A stretch of DNA of 57,704 bases, from contig JAQGMS010000269.1 in the NCBI GenBank assembly GCA_028292245.1, positions 1 through 57,704 on the forward strand. Reading direction: 5' to 3'. The position numbers and the translations under genes were made by a program. Source of the DNA: Ramlibacter sp. (GTDB lineage Bacteria > Pseudomonadota > Gammaproteobacteria > Burkholderiales > Burkholderiaceae_C). Shown piece by piece: positions 1-10,630 of the stretch (positions within the stretch are counted from its first letter, which is position 1; each line of letters begins with the position of its first letter). Below the pieces are notes generated by a model, which was given only the letters and a program-made list of their open reading frames with translations, was not told the origin of the DNA and made no database searches.

Positions 1-1
1 G

Positions 2-523
2 CGCGTGGAAGGCCGCGCGGGACCCGCGCAGCCCGAAGGCGCGGCCGCACCACCGCCGCCGATGGCGGCCGCCCCGGCCACGCAAGCCCCCACGCTGGCC
101 GAGCGCGCGCGCAATCCCGCCACGTCCAACATCGTCATCGTGTCGCGGCCCTTCGAAGACCCGGCCCCGCCCGAAGTCGCCAACGGCGCGCTCGACCTGG
201 TGACGCTGATGTTCAACTACCACGACTTCGGCCACCTGGGCGTGGACCGGCAAAGGACCAACGCGGCGATCTTCAAGGCACTCAAGCCGGGCGGCGTCTA
301 CGTGATCGCCGACCATTCCGGCCGCAGCGGGACCGGCATCTCCGAGTCCGGCACCTTGCATCGCGTGGAGGAAGCGTTCGTCAGGCAGGAGGTCGAAGCG
401 GCCGGTTTCCGGTTCCTGGCACAAGGCAACTTCATGCGCAACCCGGCCGATCCGCGCGACCGCAACACGCCGGAGCCGCCGATGCCCAAGGACGAGTTCG
501 TGCTGAAGTTCGTCAAGCCCTGA
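2..523 (+). CDS. Class I SAM-dependent methyltransferase, C-terminal part (5' end outside window)
   Basis: The reading frame is open from the first bases of the window, so the gene starts upstream. What remains is the second half of a Rossmann-type methyltransferase: an acidic strand with a LDLVTLMFNYHD stretch, then a LKPGGVYVIADHS segment typical of strand 5 in SAM-dependent enzymes, and a FVLKF terminal strand. It resembles the predicted methyltransferases of COG4798. An Ala/Pro-rich insertion near the window start is unusual and may be a linker. The stop codon is separated by one base from the ATG of the downstream sensor kinase, so the two are probably co-transcribed. The substrate is unknown. 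Confidence 0.75.
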   Translation, partial: RVEGRAGPAQPEGAAAPPPPMAAAPATQAPTLAERARNPATSNIVIVSRPFEDPAPPEVANGALDLVTLMFNYHDFGHLGVDRQRTNAAIFKALKPGGVYVIADHSGRSGTGISESGTLHRVEEAFVRQEVEAAGFRFLAQGNFMRNPADPRDRNTPEPPMPKDEFVLKFVKP

Positions 524-524
524 G

Positions 525-2712
<2,188 letters not shown>

Positions 2713-2741
<29 letters not shown>

Positions 2742-3474
2742 AGATCCAGGCCACGCCGGCCAGGCAGATCGCCATGAACAGCAGCGTCATGCCCAGGCTG
2801 ACGCCGACGCCGACGTCGGACACGCCGTAGAAGCTCCAGCGGAACCCGCTGATCAGGTACACCACCGGGTTGAACAGCGTCACCTTCTGCCAGAACGGCG
2901 GCAGCATGTCGATCGAATAGAAGCTGCCGCCCAGGAAGGTGAGCGGCGTGATGATCAGGGTCGGGATGAACTGCAGTTTCTCGAAGCCGTCGGCCCAGAT
3001 GCCGATGATGAAGCCCAGCAGGCTGAACGTGAGCGCCGTCAGCACCAGGAACAGCAGCATGAAGCCCGGATGCAGGATCTGCAGCGGCACGAACAAGGCC
3101 GCCGTCGCCAGGATGATCAGGCCCAGCACGATCGACTTGGTGGCCGCCGCGCCGACATAGCTGATGACGATCTCCAGCGTGGACACCGGCGCCGACAGCA
3201 GCTCGTAAATGGTGCCGGTGAACTTCGGGAAATAGATGCCGAACGACGCGTTGGAGATGCTTTGCGTCAGCAGCGACAGCATGACCAGCCCGGGCACGAT
3301 GAAGGCGCCGTAGCTGACGCCGCCCACCTCGGGAATGCGCGAGCCGATCGCCGAGCCGAACACCACGAAGTAAAGCGAGGTGGAGACGACCGGCGAGACG
3401 ATGCTTTGCAGGATGGTGCGGACGGTGCGCGCCATCTCGAACCGGTAGATCGCGCGGATGGCGTGGATGTTCAT
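2713..3474 (-). CDS. ABC-2 type transporter permease
   Basis: The 253-residue inner-membrane permease has about six hydrophobic helices and the ABC-2 family C-terminal pattern ([20 protein letters not shown], then [12 protein letters not shown]). It resembles the YadH/NodJ branch, which pairs with a YadG-like ATPase to export drugs, polysaccharides or lipids. The frame is open further upstream, but the start is set by an ATG overlapping the TGA of the ATPase gene (ATGA), indicating translational coupling. The substrate cannot be told from sequence. Confidence 0.93.
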
Positions 3475-4403
3475 TGTTCTTTTTCCCGGACGAGGCTGAC
3501 GAAGATGTCTTCCAGCGAACTCTGGCTGGTCCGCAGGTCCTTGAAGGCGATGCCCGCCGCGTCCAGTTCCTGCAGCAGCGCCGCGATGCCCGAGTGCTCG
3601 TGCTGCGCGTCGTAGGTGTAGGTGAGCTCGCAGCCGTTGCCGGACAGCTCCAGCGAAAGCGCCGACAGCGCGCCCGGCACGCTTTGCAGCGGCTGCGCCA
3701 ACTGCAGCGTCAATTGCTTCTTGCCCAATTTGCGCATCAGCTCGGTCTTGTCTTCCACCAGGATGATCTCGCCCTTGCTGATCACGCCGATGCGGTCGGC
3801 CATCACTTCGGCTTCGTCGATGTAGTGGGTGGTGAGGATGATGGTCACGCCGGTGTCGCGCAGCGACCGCACCAGTTGCCACATCTCCTGGCGCAGCGTC
3901 ACGTCCACGCCCGCTGTCGGCTCGTCCAGGAACAGCACCTGCGGCTCGTGCGACAGGGCCTTGGCGATCAGCAGCCGCCGCTTCATGCCGCCCGAGAGGG
4001 TGCGGATGGTGTTGTCCTTCTTGTCCCACAGCGACAAGTCCTTCAGCACCTTCTCGATGTGCGCGGGCTTGGCCGGCTTGCCGAACAGGCCGCGGCTGAA
4101 CGACACGGTGTTCCAGACGGTCTCGAAAGCCTCGGTCGTCAGCTCCTGCGGCACCAGGCCGATCAGCGAGCGCGCGGCCCGGTAGTCGGCCGCGATGTCG
4201 TGGCCATCGACCAGCACCTTGCCCGTGCTGGCGTTGACGATGCCGCAGACGATGCTGATCAGGGTGGTCTTGCCGGCGCCGTTGGGACCCAGCAGCGCGA
4301 AGATTTCGCCGCGCTGGATCTCCAGGTCGATGTTCTTCAGGGCGTGAAAGCCCGTGGCGTAGGTCTTGGAAAGGCCGGAGATGGACAGGATGGCGTCGGG
4401 CAT
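3471..4403 (-). CDS. ABC transporter ATP-binding protein (YadG-like)
   Basis: The 310-residue ATPase partners the overlapping permease. Walker A is GPNGAGKTT (residues 39-47), the signature LSGGM is at 136-140, Walker B VLFLDEP at 156-162 and the switch His at 193. A C-terminal extension of about 90 residues after the nucleotide-binding domain is usual for ABC-2 exporters of the CcmA/YadG type. The gene comes first in a two-gene operon. No regulator adjoins it other than the convergent sensor kinase. Confidence 0.94.
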   Translation of the reverse strand: MPDAILSISGLSKTYATGFHALKNIDLEIQRGEIFALLGPNGAGKTTLISIVCGIVNASTGKVLVDGHDIAADYRAARSLIGLVPQELTTEAFETVWNTVSFSRGLFGKPAKPAHIEKVLKDLSLWDKKDNTIRTLSGGMKRRLLIAKALSHEPQVLFLDEPTAGVDVTLRQEMWQLVRSLRDTGVTIILTTHYIDEAEVMADRIGVISKGEIILVEDKTELMRKLGKKQLTLQLAQPLQSVPGALSALSLELSGNGCELTYTYDAQHEHSGIAALLQELDAAGIAFKDLRTSQSSLEDIFVSLVREKEQ

Positions 4404-4460
4404 GAAGGCGCGACGATACCTGATTTCAAGGTATCGCCTTCGTACCGCGGCACGGAAACG

Positions 4461-4673
4461 CTAGCGCGCGGACTTGTCGCTGCTGTCGGGGTTGTCGGAG
4501 GGCGTGGTCGATTCCACTGCGGGCGTGCCGGAATCTACCTGCGGTTGCTTCACCTGTTTCAGCTTGCGGCCGGGTTGGATTTTCTGGCTTGCACCGGGAT
4601 TGCCTTCCTGGTGGCTGTGCTTCTTTTCCTGTCGCACCCTCTTGTCGTGGGCGATGTTGCGGGGGTCGGTCAT
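4461..4673 (-). CDS. Small hydrophilic protein of unknown function (70 aa)
   Basis: This is a very polar, Lys/Gln/Ser/Pro-rich protein with no membrane segment or signal peptide, probably largely disordered. The frame is open further upstream, but the ATG at 4673 is preceded by AAGGA at good spacing and is preferred. The N-terminal [19 protein letters not shown] part looks like the most structured region. It resembles other small hydrophilic, presumably stress-related proteins in the window but lacks a clear TCCTAC box. I do not recognise a family. Confidence 0.7.
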   Translation of the reverse strand: MTDPRNIAHDKRVRQEKKHSHQEGNPGASQKIQPGRKLKQVKQPQVDSGTPAVESTTPSDNPDSSDKSAR

Positions 4674-4809
4674 GGCTGCTTCCTTCGAATCGTGCTGATG
4701 AGCCGGGATGGCCCACGCCAACAACCACGTTGCCCTTGGCCGCGCCATGGCGATAGCCGCCAATCGGCCCGACGGCGCGTACGGCTGGTCCTACGCGGCA
4801 GGCGCCGAA

Positions 4810-5217
4810 TCAGATCGCCCGCTGCAGCACCACCAGCGCGTAAGTGATGAAGGCGATCCAGGCGATGGTGAACAGCGCCGTCCTGGCCATGAACAGTCCG
4901 AAGCCGCTGATGTGAACCACCGCGTGAACCAAGCGGGCGTAGAAATAGACCTGCGCGCAAATGACGGTGATCGGCGTCGAGATCCCGGCGGCCTGGGCGA
5001 TCAGCACGACGGCTGCGAACTGCGCGAAGTTCTCCACCGCATTCACATGCGCCCGGTTGGCGCGGTTGACCCAGTCGGGCAGCGGCACGGTGGGCGCGGT
5101 CCTGTAGTTGTCCGGGGTCAGCGGCCCGCGCGAAACGACATAGCCAATGACCACGGGTATCCACAGGACGCCGGTCAGGATGGCCGTGAGCAGCAGGTAA
5201 AAGAGTTCCGTCTTCAT
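4810..5217 (-). CDS. MAPEG family membrane protein
   Basis: The 135-residue integral membrane protein has four hydrophobic helices and the MAPEG hallmark in the second quarter ([17 protein letters not shown]). MAPEG proteins include membrane glutathione transferases and eicosanoid enzymes; bacterial members of this size are mostly uncharacterised. The ATG at 5217 is preceded by GGAGG, which rules out the longer open frame. A catalytic role with glutathione is possible but not shown by the sequence. Confidence 0.88.
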   Translation of the reverse strand: MKTELFYLLLTAILTGVLWIPVVIGYVVSRGPLTPDNYRTAPTVPLPDWVNRANRAHVNAVENFAQFAAVVLIAQAAGISTPITVICAQVYFYARLVHAVVHISGFGLFMARTALFTIAWIAFITYALVVLQRAI

Positions 5218-5382
5218 GTTGTCCTCCAGCCGGGGCGAAGGCCCAGGTGCCGCACGATGACACAAACGGATGAGTTGATCTACCCCGTCCGCACGGTGTA
5301 ACGGGATGCGCAAGGGTGTTTGGCTGACACCAAAAGCGCTGCGGCCGCGCTGAAATGGCTGTTCCATTCCAGGAGTACTGCG

Positions 5383-5592
5383 ATGCAACACGCCATCATC
5401 CGCGGAGAAGTCTGCTTTCGCGCAGGCGACGGTGTGACGATCCCGATCCCGCCCGGCCCGGTCGACATCGAAGTGACCGACGAGGACGCCACGCTCGGTT
5501 GGACCGATGCCAACGGAAGCGCCATGTCCACCGCCATCACCCGCGACGAATACGACCGCTACGTGAGCGAAGGCAAGATCCGCGTCGCCTGA
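5383..5592 (+). CDS. Small conserved-looking acidic protein (69 aa)
   Basis: A 69-residue soluble protein with alternating short strands (HAIIRGEVCFRAGDG, VDIEVTDEDATLGWTD) and a C-terminal helix (TRDEYDRYVSEGKI). AGGAG lies eight bases before the ATG, which fixes this start against a longer frame. Composition and codon use match the neighbours. I do not recognise the family; a small beta-sheet protein is likely. Confidence 0.7.
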   Translation: MQHAIIRGEVCFRAGDGVTIPIPPGPVDIEVTDEDATLGWTDANGSAMSTAITRDEYDRYVSEGKIRVA

Positions 5593-5616
5593 GGCGCGGC
5601 GGAGGCTTGTTTACGA

Positions 5617-5635
5617 AGGAAAACACCTAGGTTTC
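5617..5635 (+). promoter_or_regulatory. AGGAAAACACC element upstream of the TRAP operon
   Basis: The stretch aggaaaacacctaggtttc is partly palindromic around CCTAGG. The same 11 bases (AGGAAAACACC) recur at 32290-32300 upstream of the phasin-like gene, also beside a CCTAGG-like half. It may be a promoter or activator element; no factor can be named. Confidence 0.3.
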
Positions 5636-5658
5636 ATGGATTGCCGCCGGGCCGGTGC

Positions 5659-5680
5659 ATCGATACAGTAAATCGATACA
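5659..5680 (+). promoter_or_regulatory. Paired ATCGATACA operator-like elements
   Basis: Two identical nonamers, ATCGATACA, start 13 bases apart (5659 and 5672) and end 24 bases before the ATG of the TRAP binding-protein gene. Each contains the palindromic ATCGAT core with a central CpG that is common in LacI-family operators. They are the natural candidate sites for the LacI-type regulator encoded two genes downstream, but this is inference from position and form. Confidence 0.5.
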
Positions 5681-5704
5681 CCGACAACAACCCGGAGACA
5701 ACCC

Positions 5705-6733
5705 ATGAGCTCGATTTCACGGCGCAAATTCGTCCAGGGCACTTCTGCCGCTTCCATCGCCTTGGCCGCCGGCCTGCCCGGTCTGGCGCGCGCGCAGGCA
5801 GCGCCATCGCTGCGTTTCTCGTCGTCGATGGTCGCCGACCAGAACGCCGCCCACTACGTGTGGCAACAACAGTTCGAGGCCAACCTGAAGGCCGCCGTCG
5901 GCGACAAGATCAAGATCGACTACTTCCCCAACAACCAGTTGGGCAAGGAAAGCGACGTGGTCCAGCAGGTCAAGGTGGGCTCGATCGACATGATGGTCAC
6001 CGGCTCGTCGATCTGGGCCACGGTGGCGCCGCAGTTCGGCATGCTCGACCTGGGCTACGTGTTCGACAGCTACGCGCACGTCGCCAAGGCGATGGATGGT
6101 GGCGTCGGCGCCAAGCTCAACGACATGCTGCAGAAGGCCACCGGCTGCCAGGTGCTGACCTGGGCTTCGCACTTCGGCGCCCGCAGCGTCTACACCAAGC
6201 AGCCGGTCAAGTCGCTGGCCGACGTGAAGAACGTCAAATTGCGCGTGCTGCCGACGCCCGCCTTCATCGAGACCTTCAAGATCATGGGCGCCATCCCCAC
6301 GCCGATCCCGTTCGGCGAGCTGTACATGGCCGCGCAGACCGGCGTGGTCGATGGCTTCGAGCACGACGCGGCGACGGTGCTGGCCAGCAAGCTCAATGAA
6401 GTGATCAAGTACTGCTGGCTCACCGAGCACCTGTTCAGCCCGATGGTGGTGGTGATCGGCAAGCGCGGGATGGACAAGATCCCCAATGACCTGCGCCCGG
6501 CCTTCATGAAGGCGGCCGCCGACGCGACTGCCAAGCAGCGCGCCATCGCCACCGACAAGGGCAACCAGGCGATCGCCGAACTGACCAAACTGGGCGTGAG
6601 CTTCTCGCCGATGCTCAAGTCCGAGCGCGAGCAGGTTCGCAAGGAAATGGAAGCGCGCCTGTGGTCCAGCTTTGCCAAGGAGCATCCGGACACCGCGCCG
6701 CTGTTCACCGCGATCTCGGCAGCCCGGGTGTGA
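5705..6733 (+). CDS. TRAP transporter substrate-binding protein (DctP family), Tat-exported
   Basis: The 342-residue periplasmic binding protein begins with a twin-arginine signal (SRRKFVQGTSAASIALAAG), cleaved near ARAQA. The body is DctP-like: LRFSSSMVADQNAAHYVW at the start, the FPNNQLGKESDVVQQVKVGSIDM segment and the LRVLPTPAFIETFKIMGA ligand-binding strand containing the conserved Arg. The latter residue normally binds a carboxylate, so an organic acid or sugar acid is the likely ligand. It is the first gene of the catabolic block and lies just downstream of the operator-like repeats. Confidence 0.94.
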   Translation: MSSISRRKFVQGTSAASIALAAGLPGLARAQAAPSLRFSSSMVADQNAAHYVWQQQFEANLKAAVGDKIKIDYFPNNQLGKESDVVQQVKVGSIDMMVTGSSIWATVAPQFGMLDLGYVFDSYAHVAKAMDGGVGAKLNDMLQKATGCQVLTWASHFGARSVYTKQPVKSLADVKNVKLRVLPTPAFIETFKIMGAIPTPIPFGELYMAAQTGVVDGFEHDAATVLASKLNEVIKYCWLTEHLFSPMVVVIGKRGMDKIPNDLRPAFMKAAADATAKQRAIATDKGNQAIAELTKLGVSFSPMLKSEREQVRKEMEARLWSSFAKEHPDTAPLFTAISAARV

Positions 6734-6753
6734 GGGGATGGCTGGCAGCGCTG

Positions 6754-8553
6754 ATGCGCTGGACCGAGTACCTCGCCGGCGCCGTACTCGCGATCGACGT
6801 GCTGGTGGTCTTCACGTCGGTCATCTTTCGCTACTTCCTGCATTCGCCGTTCGACTGGGCCGAGGAGGTGGCGCGCGCGCTGATGGTGGTGCTGGTGTTC
6901 CTGGGCGCGGCCACGGTGTTGGCGCGCAGCCAGCACGTAGGGATCGACCTGTTCCGCGGAATGTTCCCGGTTGCATGGCAGCCCGGGCTGCTGCAGTTCG
7001 GCCAGTGGCTGATCGTGGGCGTGTCGGCCGGCCTGTTCGCCTCGGCCTGCGCGCTGGTGGCCGACTCGTACGGCACCACCACCTCGATCGGCTTTCCGCA
7101 ATGGATCTACACCTACCCGGTGGCGATCGGCAGCCTGTTGATGACCCTGTTCGGCATCGCCAACGCGATGGAGGGGCCGCGGCGCACGGTGTGGACCACG
7201 CTGGCGGTCGGCGTGGCTCTGGCGGTTGCCGTCACTGTCTGGAACATCCTGCTGCCGGGTTACGCCGTCAAGCCCTGGCTGTTGCTGACCATCGGCTTCA
7301 TCGGCGGGCTGGTGCTGGGCGTGCCGATCGCCTTCGTGCTGGCGTTGTCGTCGCTGGTGTTCTTCATGGCCGACGCTTCGCTGCCGATGGTCGTGTACTC
7401 GCAGCAGGTGATGGCGGGCATGGATCACTTCGTGCTGCTCGCGATTCCATTCTTCGTGCTGGCCGGCCTGCTGATGGAAAGCAACGGCATGTCGTCGCGG
7501 CTGATCGAACTGCTGCTGCGTTGCTTCGGCCGGGTGCGCGGCGGGCTGGGCCTGATCACCATCATGGCGACCGCTTTCTTCTCCGGCGTATCCGGCTCGA
7601 AGCTGGCCGACATCGCGGCGGTGGGCGGCATCATCATGCCGGCCGTGCGCAAGACCCGGCAGGACCCGAACGAAACCGCCGGCCTGCTGGCATGCACCGC
7701 GGTGATGGCCGAGACCATCCCGCCCTGCATCAACATGATCATCATGGGCTTCGTGGCCAACATCTCGATCGCGGGCCTGTTCATGGCGGGGCTGGTGCCG
7801 GCGGCGGTGCTGGCGGCGTCCCTTGCGGCTGTGACGATCTACGTCGGCGCGCGCATCAACCCCGACGAAGCTTTCGACGTGAAGACGCCGATGGTGCGCC
7901 TGCTCGGCGGCGCGCTGGTGGCCCTGGTGATGGTGGCGATGATCGGCAAGGGCGTCACGTCGGGCGTGGCGACTTCGACCGAAGTCTCGGCCTTCGCGGT
8001 GATGTATGCGCTGGTGGTCGGCTGGATCGCCTTCCGCGAGCTCACGGTGAAGTCGGTGTGCGACCTGTTCGTGCGCTCCGCGGCCATGGCCGGCGGCATC
8101 CTCTTCATCGTGGCGGCGGCGTCGAGCGTGTCGTTCGCGCTGACCATCCAGCAGATTCCGCAGTTCCTCTCCAGCACCATGATCGCCTTCGCCCACCAGT
8201 ACGGCAGCACGATGTTCGTGCTGCTGTCGGTGCTGATGATGATCGTGTTCGGCGCGATTCTCGAAGGGGCGCCGGCGCTCATCATCTTCGGGCCGCTGCT
8301 GACGCCGATCGCGGCGCAACTGGGCGTCCACCCGCTTCACTTCGGCACCGTGATGGTCATCGCGATGGGGCTGGGCCTGTTCGCGCCGCCGATCGGCCTG
8401 GGGCTGTTCGCCACCTGCGCGATCACCGGCACCGAAGTGAAGGACGTCGCCCGGCCGATGATGAAATACCTGGCGGTGCTGTTCGTGACCCTGATGCTGC
8501 TGGTGATGGTGCCTGCCTTTTCGCTCTGGCTGCCCACGCGGATGGGCCTGTGA
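6754..8553 (+). CDS. Fused TRAP transporter permease (DctQ-DctM)
   Basis: This 599-residue membrane protein joins the small four-helix DctQ subunit (about residues 1-165) to the large DctM subunit (about 185-599). DctM features include repeated long hydrophobic helices and conserved ETIPPCINMI and GLFAPPIGLGLF segments. It imports the ligand caught by the upstream binding protein using an ion gradient. The start is uncertain: ATG 6754 has only a distant GAGGGG, while an in-frame GTG at 6730 overlaps the upstream stop (GTGA) and would add eight residues. Confidence 0.93.
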   Translation: MRWTEYLAGAVLAIDVLVVFTSVIFRYFLHSPFDWAEEVARALMVVLVFLGAATVLARSQHVGIDLFRGMFPVAWQPGLLQFGQWLIVGVSAGLFASACALVADSYGTTTSIGFPQWIYTYPVAIGSLLMTLFGIANAMEGPRRTVWTTLAVGVALAVAVTVWNILLPGYAVKPWLLLTIGFIGGLVLGVPIAFVLALSSLVFFMADASLPMVVYSQQVMAGMDHFVLLAIPFFVLAGLLMESNGMSSRLIELLLRCFGRVRGGLGLITIMATAFFSGVSGSKLADIAAVGGIIMPAVRKTRQDPNETAGLLACTAVMAETIPPCINMIIMGFVANISIAGLFMAGLVPAAVLAASLAAVTIYVGARINPDEAFDVKTPMVRLLGGALVALVMVAMIGKGVTSGVATSTEVSAFAVMYALVVGWIAFRELTVKSVCDLFVRSAAMAGGILFIVAAASSVSFALTIQQIPQFLSSTMIAFAHQYGSTMFVLLSVLMMIVFGAILEGAPALIIFGPLLTPIAAQLGVHPLHFGTVMVIAMGLGLFAPPIGLGLFATCAITGTEVKDVARPMMKYLAVLFVTLMLLVMVPAFSLWLPTRMGL

Positions 8554-8569
8554 TGCGGGAGCGTGAGAG

Positions 8570-9631
8570 ATGACCAAGATCCAGGACGTCGCCAGCCGTG
8601 CCGGCGTTTCGGCGAGCACGGTGTCCAACGTGCTCAACGGGCGCGGCAACCGCATGGCCAAGGAAACCCTGGCCCGGGTCGAGGCCGCCATCGAGGCGCT
8701 CAAGTACCGCCCGAACACCAGCGCGCGCCAGCTCAAGACGGGCCACACGCCGATGCTCGGCCTGCTGGTTCCTTCGCTGGCCAACCCGATGTACGGCTCC
8801 ATCGCCCGCGAGATCGAGACGCTGGCACAAGAGCGGCACGGCTTTCGCATCATGATCGGCAACACCTACCGCGACAAGGCCAAGGAGGCTCGCTTCTTCG
8901 AGGACCTGGTGGCCTATGGCGTGCGCGGCGTGATCATCATCTCGTCGCTGGTCGACGAGCAGCATTTCGAATCGGCCAGCGAGCGCGGGATGGTGGTGGT
9001 GAGCTATGACCGGCGGCTGACGCCCGGCGCCACGTCGCGCATCGACCACGTATCGGTGGACAACTTCGAGGCCGCGCGGATCGCGACGGCGCACCTGATC
9101 GAGCAGGGCCACACGCAATTGGCGTTCGTCACGGCTGCGGGCATGACCATGAGTCGGCGCGAAAAGATCAGCGGCTTCAAGGCGGCCGCGGCGAAGGCCG
9201 GCCTTGCCGAGAACGCGCAGGTGGTCGAAGGCACGCCGCTTTCCGAGTACGGCGACTCGGTGATGAGCGAAGTGGGCCGCATCGAGGCAGCCGCGCTGGC
9301 GGCGCGCAAGGGACCGCGGCGGCCGACCGGCATCGTGGCGGTGAACGACATGATGGCGCTGGGCCTGATGGCGGGTTTTCGCGAAGCGGGCCTGCATGTA
9401 CCGGCCGATGTGTCGGTGGTGGGAATGGACGACGTGTTCCTGTCGGCGCTGATGAATCCGCCGCTCACCACGGTGCACCTGCCGGTGGCCGAGATGGCCA
9501 ACACCATTGTCGAACGGGTGATGAGCCGCCTGTCCGATCCGCACATCGCCACCAGCGAATTCATGTTCCAGCCGCGCCTGGTGACGCGAGGCTCGGTCGC
9601 TCCAGCGGCCAGGCGCAAGAAAGTCCAATGA
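8570..9631 (+). CDS. LacI family transcriptional regulator
   Basis: The 353-residue repressor has an N-terminal helix-turn-helix (IQDVASRAGVSASTVSNVLN) and hinge helix (RPNTSARQLK), followed by a periplasmic-binding-protein-like effector domain (LGLLVPSLANPMYGSIARE, then VVGMDDVFLS near the C terminus). It sits inside the operon it probably controls and its 3' end overlaps the dehydrogenase gene by four bases (ATGA). The ATCGATACA pair at 5659-5680 is a reasonable operator, which would make control autoregulatory. The inducer is probably the transported acid or an intermediate. Confidence 0.94.
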   Translation: MTKIQDVASRAGVSASTVSNVLNGRGNRMAKETLARVEAAIEALKYRPNTSARQLKTGHTPMLGLLVPSLANPMYGSIAREIETLAQERHGFRIMIGNTYRDKAKEARFFEDLVAYGVRGVIIISSLVDEQHFESASERGMVVVSYDRRLTPGATSRIDHVSVDNFEAARIATAHLIEQGHTQLAFVTAAGMTMSRREKISGFKAAAAKAGLAENAQVVEGTPLSEYGDSVMSEVGRIEAAALAARKGPRRPTGIVAVNDMMALGLMAGFREAGLHVPADVSVVGMDDVFLSALMNPPLTTVHLPVAEMANTIVERVMSRLSDPHIATSEFMFQPRLVTRGSVAPAARRKKVQ

Positions 9632-10623
9632 CCAAAGTCTTCCTGAGCCACCCGCAAAGCAGGCTCGCCCATTACTTCGGGGCGCGCGCCACCGGCGCCT
9701 TGCAAGCGATCGCCGAGGTGAAATTCAATCCCGGCGACACCGACCTCTCGTCGGCCGAACTGGCCGCGCTGGCCCATGACTGCGACGCGATCATTGCCTA
9801 CCGCCAGACCGTCGGCGACGAGGCGCTGTTCGCGGCGCTGCCCCGCCTTGCCGCCTTCGTGCGCTGCGCCATCGACATCCGCACCGTGGACGTCGCCGCG
9901 GCGAGCCGCCACGGCGTGCTGGTGACGCAGGCCAGCGCGGGCTTCATCGCCTCGGTGTCGGAGTGGGTGGTCGGCGTGATGATCGACCTGGGCCGGGGCA
10001 TCAGCGCGTCGACCGAGCTGTACCACGCGGGGCGGGCCGCACCACCCCGGATGGGCCGGGAGTTGAAGGGCTCGACGCTGGGCGTGATCGGCTACGGCCA
10101 GATCAGCCGCTACCTGTGCGACATCGCGCTGGCGCTGGGCATGCGCGTGGTGGTGCATGACCCGCACGCCCGCACCGATCGCGAAGCGCTGGTGCAGGCT
10201 TCGCTGGCGCAGCTGCTGCAGGAGTCCGACTACGTGGTTTGCCTGGCCGCGGCCACCGCAGAAACCGAAAGCATGATGAGCGCGCAGGCCTTCGCGCAAA
10301 TGCGGCCCGGCGCCTTCTTCATCAATGCCTCGCGCGGCGACCTGGTGGACGACGATGCGCTGCTGGATGCACTGGACACCGGCCACCTCGCGGGTTGCGC
10401 ACTCGATGTGGGGCGGGCCCCCGACCAGATGCCCTCGCCAAAACTGGCCCTGCACCCGCGAGTGATCGCCACGCCGCACGTCGGCGGGCTGACGCCCCCG
10501 GCCGTCGAGCACCAGGCGATGGAAACCGTGGCCCAGGTGGCGGACATCATGCAAGGCCGCGTCCCCAAGGGTGCGGTGAACGCGCAGCAAGCCACGCGCT
10601 GGCGCAAAGGCAACCCTGGATGA
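9628..10623 (+). CDS. D-2-hydroxyacid dehydrogenase family protein (NAD-dependent)
   Basis: The 331-residue protein has the D-isomer-specific dehydrogenase layout. The nucleotide-binding loop is GVIGYGQIS (residues 152-159), with the third Gly replaced by Ser. The catalytic Arg is probably Arg236 in INASRGDLVDD, and the catalytic His is His284 in TPHVGG. The usual Glu-Pro after ALDV is missing: the sequence reads ALDVGRAPD, so Asp266 would have to act instead. It probably oxidises a 2-hydroxy acid, or reduces a 2-keto acid, arising from the TRAP substrate. Confidence 0.9.
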   Translation: MTKVFLSHPQSRLAHYFGARATGALQAIAEVKFNPGDTDLSSAELAALAHDCDAIIAYRQTVGDEALFAALPRLAAFVRCAIDIRTVDVAAASRHGVLVTQASAGFIASVSEWVVGVMIDLGRGISASTELYHAGRAAPPRMGRELKGSTLGVIGYGQISRYLCDIALALGMRVVVHDPHARTDREALVQASLAQLLQESDYVVCLAAATAETESMMSAQAFAQMRPGAFFINASRGDLVDDDALLDALDTGHLAGCALDVGRAPDQMPSPKLALHPRVIATPHVGGLTPPAVEHQAMETVAQVADIMQGRVPKGAVNAQQATRWRKGNPG

Positions 10624-10630
10624 AACTCGA

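Noticed and set aside
4789-4794. TCCTAC box on the plus strand, beside an inverted repeat CGCGTA/TACGCG
   Set aside because: No plus-strand gene begins within a suitable distance (the next starts at 5383), so it is counted as a chance occurrence and as evidence against treating every match as functional.
3474-4847. A 457-codon plus-strand frame opposite the ABC ATPase gene
   Set aside because: It is a shadow of the ATPase gene; composition is atypical (Arg, His, Gln, Leu) and there is no ribosome binding site.
6190-8865. An 891-codon open frame on the minus strand opposite the TRAP permease and lacI genes
   Set aside because: Its translation is Arg/His/Gln-rich without any fold or motif and mirrors two well-supported plus-strand genes. 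Long antisense frames are expected at this GC content.
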